64,000 nucleotides of DNA from CAVVAH01 sp963746175 (lineage in GTDB: Bacteria; Actinomycetota; Actinomycetes; JACCUZ01): contig CAVVAH010000004.1 of assembly GCA_963746175.1 (NCBI GenBank), positions 1 through 64,000 on the forward strand, given 5' to 3'. Within the stretch, counting starts at the first letter, position 1; each line of letters starts with the position of its first letter. Below, piece by piece: positions 15,967 to 25,945 of the stretch. Made by a program: the position numbers and the translations under genes. The notes beneath the pieces were generated by a model, which worked only from the letters and a program-made list of their open reading frames with translations, was not told where the DNA came from and ran no database searches.

Positions 15967-16282
15967 CGGCCGTCGTGGCCCGCGTCAGAGCGGCCGAGGA
16001 CGAGGACGCAGCCGCGTGCCGCCGGCTCGCCGTCCGGTCCCGATCCCCGGTCGTCCGCTTGTCCGCATGCTGGTCTTGACCGATCCACAAGAGGCCGGTG
16101 CATGCGGCAACGGGCGGATCGGCCTGTTGCCGGCTGCACCCACCTGTTGTGGCTCTGCACTGATCGCGCGGCGGGAGCCGCAGACGGACGGCCGGCCACG
16201 CTCCCTCCTCCCAAGCCGCTCTGACCGGCACCATCCACGGCGGGTGAGCGACCTGCCGCTCTGACCGTCACCACCCACGGCG
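15967..16282. repeat. Dispersed palindromic intergenic repeat, unit B, with tandem right end
   Basis: The 528-nt gap before dacB has no gene. The left end is CGGCCGTCGTGG then CGTCAGAGCGGCCGAGGACG. The right end, read from 16243 on the other strand, is CCGCCGTGGATGG then CCGGTCAGAGCGGCTTGGGA. A second, tandem copy of the right end occupies 16253-16282 (26 of 30 bases the same as 16214-16243). The centre is a 68-nt hairpin, 16085-16152, with 31-nt arms beginning CCACAAGAGG and ending CCTGTTGTGG, about six mismatches. Nothing else is evident between 16283 and 16428. Confidence 0.8.
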
Positions 16283-16428
16283 GAGAGTGACTGATCGGGC
16301 GGCGCAGCGGCGGACCGGCGCGTGTCCGGCGTGTCCGGTGCGGTCGATGCCGCGGAACCCCGGCAGATCAGGCACAGTCGACGTCAACTGCCCCGCCCTG
16401 GGGGCGACGCCGCGTCAGGATCCGCGCC

Positions 16429-17679
16429 ATGCACGTGCTCCACCGCTCCGCCCGGCTGCTCGCCGGGGTCCTCGCCATCGGCGCCGCCGCCGTCCTCGCC
16501 CCGGCCACCGCCGCGCAGGCCGACCAGCTCCCGCTGTCGGCCCCCGACCAGGCGGTCGCCGACAAGCTCGCGATCCGCTCGCTGCGCACCGACCTCGGGA
16601 CGGACCTCGCCGGCCTGGTGGTGGACCCGGCGACCGGCCAGGTCGTCTGGTCGCAGACCCCGGACGAGCGGCAGATCCCGGCGTCGAACGCCAAGATCCT
16701 CACGGCGGTCGGCGCACTGCAGGTCTTCGGCCCGACGCACCAGTTCACGACCCGCGTGATGACCGGCCGCACGGTGCGCCGCGCCGTCCTCGTCGGCGGT
16801 GGCGACCCGTCCCTCACGTCGCGCCAGCTGGGCTCGATGGCCCGCACGGTCGCTGCGGGCTTCCTCGCCCAGGGCATCAGCCGGGTGCGCGTGCAGGTCG
16901 ACGACTCCCTGTTCCCCGCGCCGACCCTCGCCTACGGCTGGAAGCCGGCGTACACGATCCGTGACGTCTCCCCGGTCCGCGCCCTCGTGGTCGACCAGCA
17001 CCGTCGGTGGGACACGTCGCTGGACGCCGGCGCCGTGTTCGCCCGCAGGCTGGAGAAGTGGGGCGTGCAGGTCCGCAGCGTCGCCCGGAAGACCCGGCCC
17101 GAGGGGTCGACGGTTCTCGCCGAGACCCTGGGCTCCGATCTCGGGACCATCGTGACGGCGATGCTCCAGGACAGCGACAACGACGTCGCCGAGGGTCTGC
17201 ACCGGCTGGTGGCGCTGCAGGCCGGCTACCCGGCGACGTGGGCCGGCGCCCAGCTCGCCCAGCAGTCCGTGCTGGCCGGCCTCGGCATCGCGCTGACGAC
17301 ACCCGTGTACGACGGCAGCGGGCTCTCCCGCCGCGACCGGCTCTCCCCGTCGACCCTGGTCACCGCGCTGACGGCCGTGCTGAACCCGGCGTACCCCAAC
17401 CTCGCCGGGCTGCAGAGCGGAGCCTTCCCGGTCGCCGGTGTCAGCGGCACCCTGGCGCCGAACTTCCTGCGCTACGTCACCAACCCCACCCGGTGCGCGG
17501 CCGGCCTGATCCAGGCCAAGACCGGATCGCTGTCCGGGGTGATCTCGCTCAGCGGCTTCGCGCGGGGCGCCGACGGGCAGGTCAAGGTGTTCTCGTTCCT
17601 GCTCAACCACGTGCCGTCCACGCTCACGACGCGGCGCGCCGTGGACCGGCTGGCCACCACGGTCACCGGCTGCTGGTGA
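16429..17679 (+). CDS. dacB: D-alanyl-D-alanine carboxypeptidase/endopeptidase (PBP4, S13 family)
   Basis: This 416-residue exported serine peptidase trims or cuts peptidoglycan peptides. A Sec signal peptide covers about residues 1-31 (ending ATAAQA). The three penicillin-binding motifs are present: SNAK with nucleophile Ser86, SDN in LQDSDNDVAEG, and KTGS in IQAKTGSLSG. The length and the VGGGDPSLTS segment agree with PBP4/DacB. It stands alone downstream of repeat unit B. Confidence 0.93.
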   Translation: MHVLHRSARLLAGVLAIGAAAVLAPATAAQADQLPLSAPDQAVADKLAIRSLRTDLGTDLAGLVVDPATGQVVWSQTPDERQIPASNAKILTAVGALQVFGPTHQFTTRVMTGRTVRRAVLVGGGDPSLTSRQLGSMARTVAAGFLAQGISRVRVQVDDSLFPAPTLAYGWKPAYTIRDVSPVRALVVDQHRRWDTSLDAGAVFARRLEKWGVQVRSVARKTRPEGSTVLAETLGSDLGTIVTAMLQDSDNDVAEGLHRLVALQAGYPATWAGAQLAQQSVLAGLGIALTTPVYDGSGLSRRDRLSPSTLVTALTAVLNPAYPNLAGLQSGAFPVAGVSGTLAPNFLRYVTNPTRCAAGLIQAKTGSLSGVISLSGFARGADGQVKVFSFLLNHVPSTLTTRRAVDRLATTVTGCW

Positions 17680-17752
17680 CGGATCCGCCCTGGTCCGGGC
17701 CTCGCTGGCCTAGGATCGAGGCCTGCCGCACCGAGGTCGGCACCTGACCGAC

Positions 17753-18157
17753 GTGTCCCTGCCGCTGATGTCCCCGAGGTTGTCGATCATGGACCTGGAG
17801 CTTTCGACCCGTCCCCTGGACGCCCGGGCCCTCGTGACGGCCGCCGGCGAGGTGGACCTCGAGACGGCCGCTCAGCTCGGCGACCACGCGCTCGAGGCCA
17901 TCCGCAACGTCTCGCCGCACCTGGCGCTGGACCTGTCCGGCGTGACGTTCATGGACTCGACCGGGCTCAAGGTGCTGCTGTCCGTCCTGCACCGGGCCGA
18001 CCTGGCGCGCGGGTCGCTGGTCCTGGTGGGGACCACCCGGCCGGTGCGCCGGATCCTGGAGCTGACCGGGCTGGACGCGTCCTTCGCGCTCGTCGACACT
18101 CTGGACGACCTGCCCGAGCCGCCGGGCGTCAGCGGCGGCGCAGCGCCCACGACCTGA
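17753..18157 (+). CDS. STAS-domain anti-sigma factor antagonist
   Basis: This 134-residue protein is an SpoIIAA/RsbV-type STAS domain. The core DLSGVTFMDSTGLKVLLSVLHRA contains the phosphorylatable Ser of the family (D-S-T-G). Unphosphorylated antagonists bind an RsbW-type kinase and free a sigma factor. An RsbW-type ATPase and a SpoIIE phosphatase are encoded about 10 kb away, but pairing is not shown. The start is uncertain: GTG 17753 or ATG 17789 (MDLELSTRPLDARA), the latter nearer the domain. Its 3' end overlaps the convergent helicase gene by 29 bp. Confidence 0.85.
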   Translation: MSLPLMSPRLSIMDLELSTRPLDARALVTAAGEVDLETAAQLGDHALEAIRNVSPHLALDLSGVTFMDSTGLKVLLSVLHRADLARGSLVLVGTTRPVRRILELTGLDASFALVDTLDDLPEPPGVSGGAAPTT

Positions 18158-19895
18158 TCAGGTCGATCCGGGCCTGCAGCTGCTCGGCGCTGGCCTGCGC
18201 AGCGGGCGGTCCCCCGCAGGCCTGCCGCAGCTCCGTGTGCACGGCACCGTGCGGGATGCCGGTGCGGTGGAACCACGCGCCGACCAGGCCGTTGAGCTCC
18301 TTGCGCAGCGCGGGTACGGCGCGGTGCAGCGCCGCTGCATGGGCGGACGCCGCTGCGGTCGCGCGCCGGCCACGCGCCACCTGGTGGGTCCGCTGCCGCT
18401 CGCGCAGCAGGGTGGCCACCTGGTCCGGCTCGAGCAGCCCGGGCAGACCGAGGAAGTCGGCCTCCTCCTCGGAGCCGACGGCGGCCTGGGTGCCGAACTC
18501 GCCGCCGTCGAAGAGGACCCGGTCGAAGGTCGCCTCGGCCTCGAGCGCCTCGAACGTGGCCTCGTCGGCCCCGGCCTCGGTCTGCTGCCGGTTGGCGTCC
18601 GCCACGAGCGCGTCCTCGGGGGCGAACAGGTCACCCTCCGCGTCGGCGCTGCGCGTCCGGTCGAGCGCGTGGTCGCGCTCCAGCTCCATCTCGCCGGCGT
18701 GCTGCAGCAGCGACGGCACCGACGGCAGGAAGACCGACGCCGTCTCGCCCCGGCGCCGGGCCCGGACGAACCGGCCCACCGCCTGGGCGAAGAACAGCGG
18801 CGTCGCGGTGGACGTGGCGTAGACGCCGACCGCGAGCCGGGGGATGTCGACGCCCTCGGAGACCATCCGGACCGCGACCATCCAGCGGTCCCCGGACGCG
18901 GCGAAGGCCTCGATCCGCGCGCTGGAACCCTCCTCGTCGGAGAGCACCACGGTCGGCGCCTCGCCCGTGATCCGGCGCAGCTGGGCGGCGTACGCCCGGG
19001 CCGAGCGGTGGTCGGTGGCGATGACCAGCCCGCCGGCGTCGGGGACGCCGCGCCGCACCTCGGTGAGCCGCCGGTCGGCAGCGGCCAGCACCTGCGGGAT
19101 CCAGTTGCCCTGCGGATCCAGCGCCGTGCGCCAGGCCGACGCGGTGAGGTCCTTGGTCAGCGGCTCGCCGAGGGTCGCGGACACCTCGTCGCCGGCCCGG
19201 GTCCGCCAGCGCATCTGGCCGGAGTAGGACAGGAAGATCACCGGCCGGACGACGCCGTCGGCCAGCGCGCGGCCATAGCCGTAGGAGTAGTCGGCGGCGG
19301 ACCGGCGTACGCCGTCCCGGCCGGCCACATAGGTGACGAACGGGATCGCGCTGGTGTCCGAGCGGAACGGCGTGCCGGTGAGCGCGAGGCGGCGGGTCGC
19401 GGGGTCGAACGCCTCGCGCACCGCATCACCCCACGAGCGGGCATCACCACCGTGGTGCACCTCGTCGAGGATCACGAGGGTGCGTCGGGCCTCGGTGCGC
19501 CGGCGGTGCAGCAGCGGGTACGCGGCGATCTGGGCGTAGGTCACGGCGACACCCGTGAAGTCGCCGCCGACTGCGCCCTGCGCGTTGCTGAAGCGCGGGT
19601 CCAGGTGGATGCCGACGCGGCTCGCGGCGTCGGCCCACTGGTGCTTGAGGTGCTCCGTGGGGGCCACCACCGTGACGGCCTCGACGACGCCCCGCTCGAG
19701 GAGCGCACTCGCGACGCGGAGCGCGAACGTCGTCTTGCCGGCGCCCGGTGTGGCGACCGCGAGGAAGTCGCGGGCACCCGACTGCAGGTACGCGTCGAGC
19801 GCCTCCTGCTGCCAGGCGCGCAGGGCGTCGGCGGTGCCCCAGGGGGCGCGGAGGGGGAAGGCGGGCGAGAGGTGGGAGGCGGCGCTGGTACTCAT
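18129..19895 (-). CDS. DEAD/DEAH-box superfamily 2 helicase
   Basis: This 588-residue protein has an SF2 helicase core. Walker A is ATPGAGKTT (Lys54), Walker B DEVHHGG (Asp144), motif III LTGTPFRSD, and the second RecA domain has VRMVSEGVDIPRL and QAVGRFVRARR. It is close to the type-III restriction (ResA/Res) and XPB-like helicases found as single genes in actinobacteria. No methylase is adjacent, so a restriction role is unsupported. The C-terminal part, after 430, is Glu/Ala-rich. The ATG at 19895 is chosen because it begins the conserved N-terminus and a TAACCT box lies 10 nt upstream. Confidence 0.88.
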   Translation of the reverse strand: MSTSAASHLSPAFPLRAPWGTADALRAWQQEALDAYLQSGARDFLAVATPGAGKTTFALRVASALLERGVVEAVTVVAPTEHLKHQWADAASRVGIHLDPRFSNAQGAVGGDFTGVAVTYAQIAAYPLLHRRRTEARRTLVILDEVHHGGDARSWGDAVREAFDPATRRLALTGTPFRSDTSAIPFVTYVAGRDGVRRSAADYSYGYGRALADGVVRPVIFLSYSGQMRWRTRAGDEVSATLGEPLTKDLTASAWRTALDPQGNWIPQVLAAADRRLTEVRRGVPDAGGLVIATDHRSARAYAAQLRRITGEAPTVVLSDEEGSSARIEAFAASGDRWMVAVRMVSEGVDIPRLAVGVYATSTATPLFFAQAVGRFVRARRRGETASVFLPSVPSLLQHAGEMELERDHALDRTRSADAEGDLFAPEDALVADANRQQTEAGADEATFEALEAEATFDRVLFDGGEFGTQAAVGSEEEADFLGLPGLLEPDQVATLLRERQRTHQVARGRRATAAASAHAAALHRAVPALRKELNGLVGAWFHRTGIPHGAVHTELRQACGGPPAAQASAEQLQARIDLIRSWALRRR

Positions 19896-19972
19896 CGGTC
19901 CGGCGAGGTTACCGAGGCCCCGCGGGCGACATGCCGGGGTCCCGACGTACCGGGCGAAGACACCCGGAGGTG

Positions 19973-21400
19973 CTAGAGCGTGTCGCCGCCGCGCACCCGG
20001 ACCGCTGCCACCGCGCCGACCAGGCACATCACGGCCATGATCGCGTCGACCACGAGGTAGGGCCGGGCGCCGGCCGCGTGCCCCGCGGTGAGCGAGGCGA
20101 AGACGGCGCCGGCGGCACCGATGCTGAGCACCGAGCCCAGGGCGTCGCTCACCTGCAGCGACGCGGAGTTGGCGCCCTGGTCGGCGACGGGAGACAGCTC
20201 CAGCACCAGCACGCTCAGGGACGTGAGGCCGAGCCCCATGCCCAGCCCGGCGACCGTCCAGCCGACCGCCGCGGACACCGCCGGCACCGAGTCGACCGTC
20301 GCGGCGGCCGCCAGGCCGATGCCGACCAGGACGAGCAGGAAGCCGGTGCCCACGAGCACCCATCGAGGGGTGCGCAGTGCGGGCCGTCCCTGCAGCCAGG
20401 CTCCGAGCGTCCAGGTCAGGGCGGCCCCGGTGAGGGAGGCCCCGGCGAGAGTCGTCGCGAGGTCGCGCTGCTGCACGAGCATGAGCGGGATGAAGGTCTC
20501 GGCACCGAAGAAGGCGCCGGCCATGACGCCACGAAGGACGACGACCGTCGGCAGGCCCCGGCCCAGCCGGAAGCTGCGCGGTGGCAGCAGCCGCGGCACG
20601 CCGATGCCCAGCAGGACGACCGCCACGGCAAGAAGCCCGCCCGCCAGCGCCGGCCGTTCGGACAGCTGCTGGCCGGCGAGCTGGAAGAGCCCCGCGCCGG
20701 CGGCGGCGAGCACGGCACCCGGCAGCCGGCTTCGGCGCCGGCGCTCGACCCGAGCGCCGCCAGCCGGCCCGTCGAGCCCGCGCAGGTGCGGGCCGACGAG
20801 CAGGCCGGCGCCCACGAGCAGCGGCAGCACGCCGAGGAACACCCATCGCCACGACACGTGGTCGGCGAGCAGCCCGGCCACGGGCGGACCGACCAGTGAC
20901 GGCACGACCCATCCGCTGGAGATGGCCGAGAAGGCACGCGGCCGCAGCTCGGCGGGGAAGGCCCGCCCCACGACGACGTAGAGCGAGACGACGTTGAGGC
21001 CGGCCCCGAACCCCTGCACGGCGCGGGCCATGACGAGCACCAGCATCGACTGCGCCGCACCGGCGACCACCAGGCCGATGCCGAACGTCACGGCCGCGAC
21101 GACGAACGGGACCACCGGGCCGCGACGGTCGGACACCTCGCCGGCGACGACCATCCCGAGCAGGCTGGTCGTGAGGAAGACCGAGAAGGCCAGGCCGTAC
21201 TGCTGCAGGCCGCCCAGCTCGCGGGCTGCGACCGGCATCGCGGTCGCCACCGCGATCGCCTCGAACGCCACGGCCACCACGACGCCGACGACGCCGACGA
21301 CGAGCGATCGGTACTCGGGAGAGAGCAGGCGTGGCGGCGGCGCGGTCACGCCGGTGGGCGCGGGGCGGGTGGCGCGCTCGTCGGCGATGTCGATGGACAT
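19973..21400 (-). CDS. MFS transporter (DHA2-like drug/proton antiporter)
   Basis: This 475-residue membrane protein has many hydrophobic helices. The first cytoplasmic loop motif A is present as VVAGEVSDRRGPVVPF, and motif C-like GPPVAGLLADHVSWRWVF is typical of drug exporters. The substrate is unknown. It runs on its own between the helicase and the M43 protease genes. The 5' region shows no strong promoter. Confidence 0.88.
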   Translation of the reverse strand: MSIDIADERATRPAPTGVTAPPPRLLSPEYRSLVVGVVGVVVAVAFEAIAVATAMPVAARELGGLQQYGLAFSVFLTTSLLGMVVAGEVSDRRGPVVPFVVAAVTFGIGLVVAGAAQSMLVLVMARAVQGFGAGLNVVSLYVVVGRAFPAELRPRAFSAISSGWVVPSLVGPPVAGLLADHVSWRWVFLGVLPLLVGAGLLVGPHLRGLDGPAGGARVERRRRSRLPGAVLAAAGAGLFQLAGQQLSERPALAGGLLAVAVVLLGIGVPRLLPPRSFRLGRGLPTVVVLRGVMAGAFFGAETFIPLMLVQQRDLATTLAGASLTGAALTWTLGAWLQGRPALRTPRWVLVGTGFLLVLVGIGLAAAATVDSVPAVSAAVGWTVAGLGMGLGLTSLSVLVLELSPVADQGANSASLQVSDALGSVLSIGAAGAVFASLTAGHAAGARPYLVVDAIMAVMCLVGAVAAVRVRGGDTL

Positions 21401-21464
21401 GACTCCAGATGATGAGACCTGAACCGCACTTCACGTCAAGGCCGGTGCGGCCGCGACCTGGTGC

Positions 21465-21502
21465 GGGACCGGAACGCCGAGTCTCCTCGGCGGTCCGGTC
21501 CC
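21465..21502. terminator. Hairpin terminator after the M43 protease gene
   Basis: Stem with 17-nt arms (16 matches) GGGACCGGA.CGCCGAG and a TCTC loop, 21 nt past the M43 stop on the minus strand. There is no T-tract. Confidence 0.6.
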
Positions 21503-21522
21503 GTCGTCAGCCGGGTGGGCGG

Positions 21523-22449
21523 CTACGCCCGGTAGGCCCGCCACGCGTCGCTCATCCGCTGGACCTGGCCGGCGGTGAACTCGTCCATGCAGCTGTCCTG
21601 CGTGTAGTCCATGAAGTTGTGGATCGGGTCGACGCCCGGGTCCTTGAGGCAGGTGTCGCGGTCGACGGGGCAGTTGAAGGCCGGCGACTGCTCGGCCGCC
21701 GTGTCGGCGACCTGGTCGCCGTGGGCAGAGCAGCCGTTCTGGAACGTGTGGTAGAGCCCGAGCCAGTGGCCGACCTCGTGGGTGCCGGTATCGCCCTCGC
21801 TGTAGATGTCGAGGTTCCCGCCCGGCATCGACTCGTCGAGGATGACGACGCCGTCGCTGGTCTGCTGGTCGTGGAAGTTCTGCGGGAACGTCGCCCAGCC
21901 GAGCAGGTTGTCGCCGATGTTCGCCGTGTAGATGTTCAGGGTGGACCCGCCGCCCTTGCGCAGCGCGGCCTTGGCCTGGCGCTCGGCCTGTGTGCTCGGC
22001 GTCATCGTGTACCAGGCCGCGTTGACGGTCCAGTCGATGCCGACCTGCCGGAACCGGAAGGGCGTCGCCGCCGCGGTCGGCGAGGTGGTGCCGGCGTACG
22101 ACGCGTTGAGCACAGCGGTCTGGTTGGCGATGAGGCGCGTCCAGCGGGACCTCTCTGCCTTGCTCAGCGCGTGGTCACTGATGACGTGGTACCACGTATC
22201 GATGGTGACCGAGCCGGTGGCCAGGGCGGCCGCACGCTTGGGGTTGCCGAGCTTGGTGACCTGGTCGGCGGTCAGCGAGTTGGGGTCCTTGGCAGCGGTG
22301 CCCCCGGCCTTGGCGCGGGCCGCGCCCGCGGCGTCCGGCGAGAAGCACGCGGCCGACGCGGCCGTCGAGGCGGCCGGCGCGGTGAGGCCCAGCGGCACCA
22401 GGGCGAACGCGAGGGCGGCGAGCGAGGACGTACGACGGGGCAGGCGCAT
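21523..22449 (-). CDS. Secreted M43-type zinc metalloprotease
   Basis: This 308-residue protein starts with a Sec signal peptide (about 1-33). The zinc site is HEVGHWLGLYH (His224, Glu225, His228, His234), followed by the Met-turn region HNFMDYTQDSCMDEF. This is the pappalysin/cytophagalysin family (M43). Six Cys residues in the C-terminal half suggest disulfides. It is probably exported and cleaves extracellular proteins; the target is unknown. Confidence 0.9.
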   Translation of the reverse strand: MRLPRRTSSLAALAFALVPLGLTAPAASTAASAACFSPDAAGAARAKAGGTAAKDPNSLTADQVTKLGNPKRAAALATGSVTIDTWYHVISDHALSKAERSRWTRLIANQTAVLNASYAGTTSPTAAATPFRFRQVGIDWTVNAAWYTMTPSTQAERQAKAALRKGGGSTLNIYTANIGDNLLGWATFPQNFHDQQTSDGVVILDESMPGGNLDIYSEGDTGTHEVGHWLGLYHTFQNGCSAHGDQVADTAAEQSPAFNCPVDRDTCLKDPGVDPIHNFMDYTQDSCMDEFTAGQVQRMSDAWRAYRA

Positions 22450-22628
22450 GTGAGGAGATCCTCCCGGGTTGCGAGCACGCAGACCGCAGGACCGTAACCC
22501 GTGACCCCCGACGACGGGAAGACTTCCTGCCGCCGAACGGCGCTATCCGATGACGATGCGTGGATCGGCGGTCTCCCACCGTCGCGGCGGCTGGTCACGA
22601 ACGGCGAGTCAGGGGCGAACCCCCGGGC

Positions 22629-22952
22629 TCAGGACTTGTGGCCCTCGCCGCCGTCGTCGCCGGGCGGCATCCCCTCGAAGACCTCCTGGCACATCGGGCA
22701 GACCGGGAACTTCTTCGGGTCGCGCCCGGGCACCCAGACCTTGCCGCAGAGGGCGATCACGGGGTCGCCGGACAGGGCAGACTCGAGGATCTTCTCCTTC
22801 TTCACGTAGTGCGCGAAGCGTTCGTGGTCGCCGTCTCCGTGCGAGGTCTGCGGGACGCGCTCGACCTCCAGCTCGAGGACGGTGCCGCCGCGGGGGTCGT
22901 CGAGGCCGGGCTGGCCACCCGCTGGCTGCTGCTCGGGTCCGGTGGTGGTCAT
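22629..22952 (-). CDS. DUF3039 family protein
   Basis: This 107-residue protein belongs to the actinobacterial DUF3039 family of unknown function. The conserved core is HYVKKEKILESALSGDPVIALCGKVWVPGRDPKKFPVCPMCQEVFEG, given here in parts: HYVKKEKILES, ALCGKVWVPGRDP and FPVCPMC. The three Cys with the CPMC pair suggest a small zinc site. The ATG at 22952 is preceded at 7 nt by TAGACT. Confidence 0.9.
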   Translation of the reverse strand: MTTTGPEQQPAGGQPGLDDPRGGTVLELEVERVPQTSHGDGDHERFAHYVKKEKILESALSGDPVIALCGKVWVPGRDPKKFPVCPMCQEVFEGMPPGDDGGEGHKS

Positions 22953-22959
22953 GCCGACG

Positions 22960-22965
22960 AGTCTA
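22960..22965 (-). promoter_or_regulatory. -10 box of the DUF3039 gene (probable leaderless promoter)
   Basis: TAGACT on the minus strand, 7 nt before the ATG at 22952. Confidence 0.4.
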
Positions 22966-22991
22966 GGACGCCGCCACGAGCGGCCCGCGGC

Positions 22992-23591
22992 TCAGTTGAG
23001 CGACGGGTCGTCGAGGTAGGTCGACACCATCGCGAGGTCGCCGCCCTGACGTCGCAGCACCACCCGCCACAGGTCCTCCGGCCGGTCGCTGAAGGCGTCC
23101 CCGCCGTCGTCGGCGGTGAGCCCGCCGAGCCAGGCGTCGACGACGTACCAGGCTCCCTCGGCGAGCTCGTCCTCCAGCTGTCCGGCAGACCAGCCGCTGT
23201 AGCCGGCGAAGATGCGCAGCCGGGTGACCTCCGCGGCCAGGACCTCGGGCGGCACGTCGAGGTCCACGAGCCCGATCCGGCCGGCCACCCGGCGCCAGCC
23301 GAGCGGCTCGTCGTCGCCTGCGCCGGGGACGAGGGCAAGGCCGAGCGCCGAGTCGAGCGCGACCGGCCCGCCCTGGAAGAGGACGCCCGGCTCGGATGCG
23401 AGCGGCTGCCAGACCGGTAGCACCACGGACACGTCGACGGGGGTCGGCCGGTTGATGACGACGCCGAGCGCGCCGTCCTCGTCGTGGTCGAGCACCAGCA
23501 CGACGCTGCGCTCGAACGTCGACTCACCCAGCGCCGGTGTCGCCACCAGGAGGCGTCCGGTCAGCGTCGCCGACGGGGCCAGATCGGTCAC
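22992..23591 (-). CDS. YqgE/AlgH family protein (UPF0301)
   Basis: This 199-residue protein matches UPF0301: GRLLVATPALGESTFERSVVLVLDHDEDGALGVVINRP at the start (GRLLVATPAL, LDHDEDGALGVVINRP), then FQGGPVALDSALGL and IFAGYSGWSAGQLEDEL. In proteobacteria AlgH affects alginate regulation, but the biochemical role is unknown. The GTG at 23591 gives VTDLAPSATLTGRLL. The gene overlaps the 3' end of the vanZ-like gene by 68 bp and is the third gene of the malic enzyme operon. Confidence 0.9.
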   Translation of the reverse strand: MTDLAPSATLTGRLLVATPALGESTFERSVVLVLDHDEDGALGVVINRPTPVDVSVVLPVWQPLASEPGVLFQGGPVALDSALGLALVPGAGDDEPLGWRRVAGRIGLVDLDVPPEVLAAEVTRLRIFAGYSGWSAGQLEDELAEGAWYVVDAWLGGLTADDGGDAFSDRPEDLWRVVLRRQGGDLAMVSTYLDDPSLN

Positions 23592-23933
23592 CCACCCATG
23601 ATGCCCGGCCCAGCAACCACCCGGCGAGGACACCGAGAGCGACGCCGGCCAGGTCCGCCAGGACGTCGGCGGCGTCGCCGCTGCGGTGCGGCAGCACCCA
23701 GTGCTGCACCAGCTCGCTGACCACGGCGTGCGCAGCGACCACCGGCACCCACCAGCGGGCGGCCAGCCCGGCCCGCAGGCCCGCGAGCGCCACCGACGCG
23801 AACGTCGCGACGTGGACGACCTTGTCGATGCCGGGGAACGCCGGGGCGCCGCCTGAGTCGGGCGCATAGAGCACCACGAGGTGCACCGCGACGAGCAGGA
23901 CGAGGGCGACCCGCCAGCGGCGGGTGGCGGTGC

Positions 23934-23937
<4 letters not shown>
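23524..23937 (-). CDS. VanZ-like membrane protein
   Basis: This 137-residue protein has three to four transmembrane helices and the VanZ-like pattern: Asp-Lys in GIDKVVHVATFASVALAGL, HAVVSELVQHWVLPHRSGDAADVLADLAGVALG as the signature (SELVQHWVLPHRSGD). Members occur widely in actinobacteria with no fixed role; teicoplanin resistance is known only for VanZ itself. Its GTG start overlaps the stop of the malic enzyme by 4 bp. Confidence 0.82.
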
Positions 23938-25373
<1,436 letters not shown>

Positions 25374-25521
25374 GGCGCCGATCGTCCCAGACCGTACGTG
25401 AGCCGAGTCACCCCACCCGCCTGTCGCGATCAAGAACTGCCGCCTGCGCGTCGATACTCGGGGAACAAGGAGGTTTCGCCGCGCCGGCCACGGCAACAAC
25501 CAGCGGCGGAAGGTGGATCCC

Positions 25522-25641
25522 ATGATGTTCCTCGCGCTGCTCGTCCCGTTCGGCCTGCTGGCCGTCCTCCTCGGGATGGACCGGCTCGAGCGCTGGACCC
25601 TCGACGCCACGGCCTCGGCCGTCGAGCGCGACGAGCCCTGA
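25522..25641 (+). CDS. Small membrane protein (39 aa), hypothetical
   Basis: A short frame begins ATGATG at 25522 after GGAAGG (14 nt upstream) and encodes MMFLALLVPFGLLAVLLGMD followed by a charged tail ending ERDEP. One transmembrane helix covers about residues 2-19, with a basic/acidic cytoplasmic end. It is too short for gene finders that require longer frames. I recognise no family. The good ribosome-binding site and clean helix-plus-tail layout support it. Confidence 0.55.
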   Translation: MMFLALLVPFGLLAVLLGMDRLERWTLDATASAVERDEP

Positions 25642-25742
25642 GCCGAACCGCACCGCCCGAGCCTCCCGTGTCACCTGCGTGCCGTTCCGCCCTCGGCGGG
25701 ACGGCACTCGTGCGTCCAGGGTCGCTTCACGATCCACTGACC

Positions 25743-25935
25743 CCGCCGTCGCGGCTCCGTCAGAACCGCCGGGACGAGGGCGCCCGCAGCCGCCCGGTCG
25801 GCCGCCGTCGGCCCCTCCCCCGCCGTCCACACGGAAAGCTCGTTTGCGACCTGGGTCACGGGACACGCCGTGGAGCCCCGGCGTGTCCGGGGCTCAGGTC
25901 GCAAACGATCAACGCTGCGGCGGGACGGACCCCAA
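25743..25935. repeat. Dispersed palindromic intergenic repeat, unit D
   Basis: The 304-nt gap before the response-regulator stop has no gene. The left end is CCGCCGTCGCGG then CCGTCAGAACCGCCGGGACG and AGGGCGCCC, matching the family shoulder. The core is a two-level hairpin: perfect 14-bp arms TCGTTTGCGACCTG (25840-25853) and complement (25895-25908) enclose a second perfect stem GGACACGCCG (25861-25870) and complement (25879-25888). The right shoulder is weak (CTTGGGGTCCG on the other strand near 25935) and seems truncated by the neighbouring gene. Confidence 0.7.
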
Positions 25936-25945
25936 GGGCCGGTGG

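Noticed and set aside
18129..19895. Type III restriction system call for the helicase
   Set aside because: No methyltransferase or nuclease domain is found beside it.
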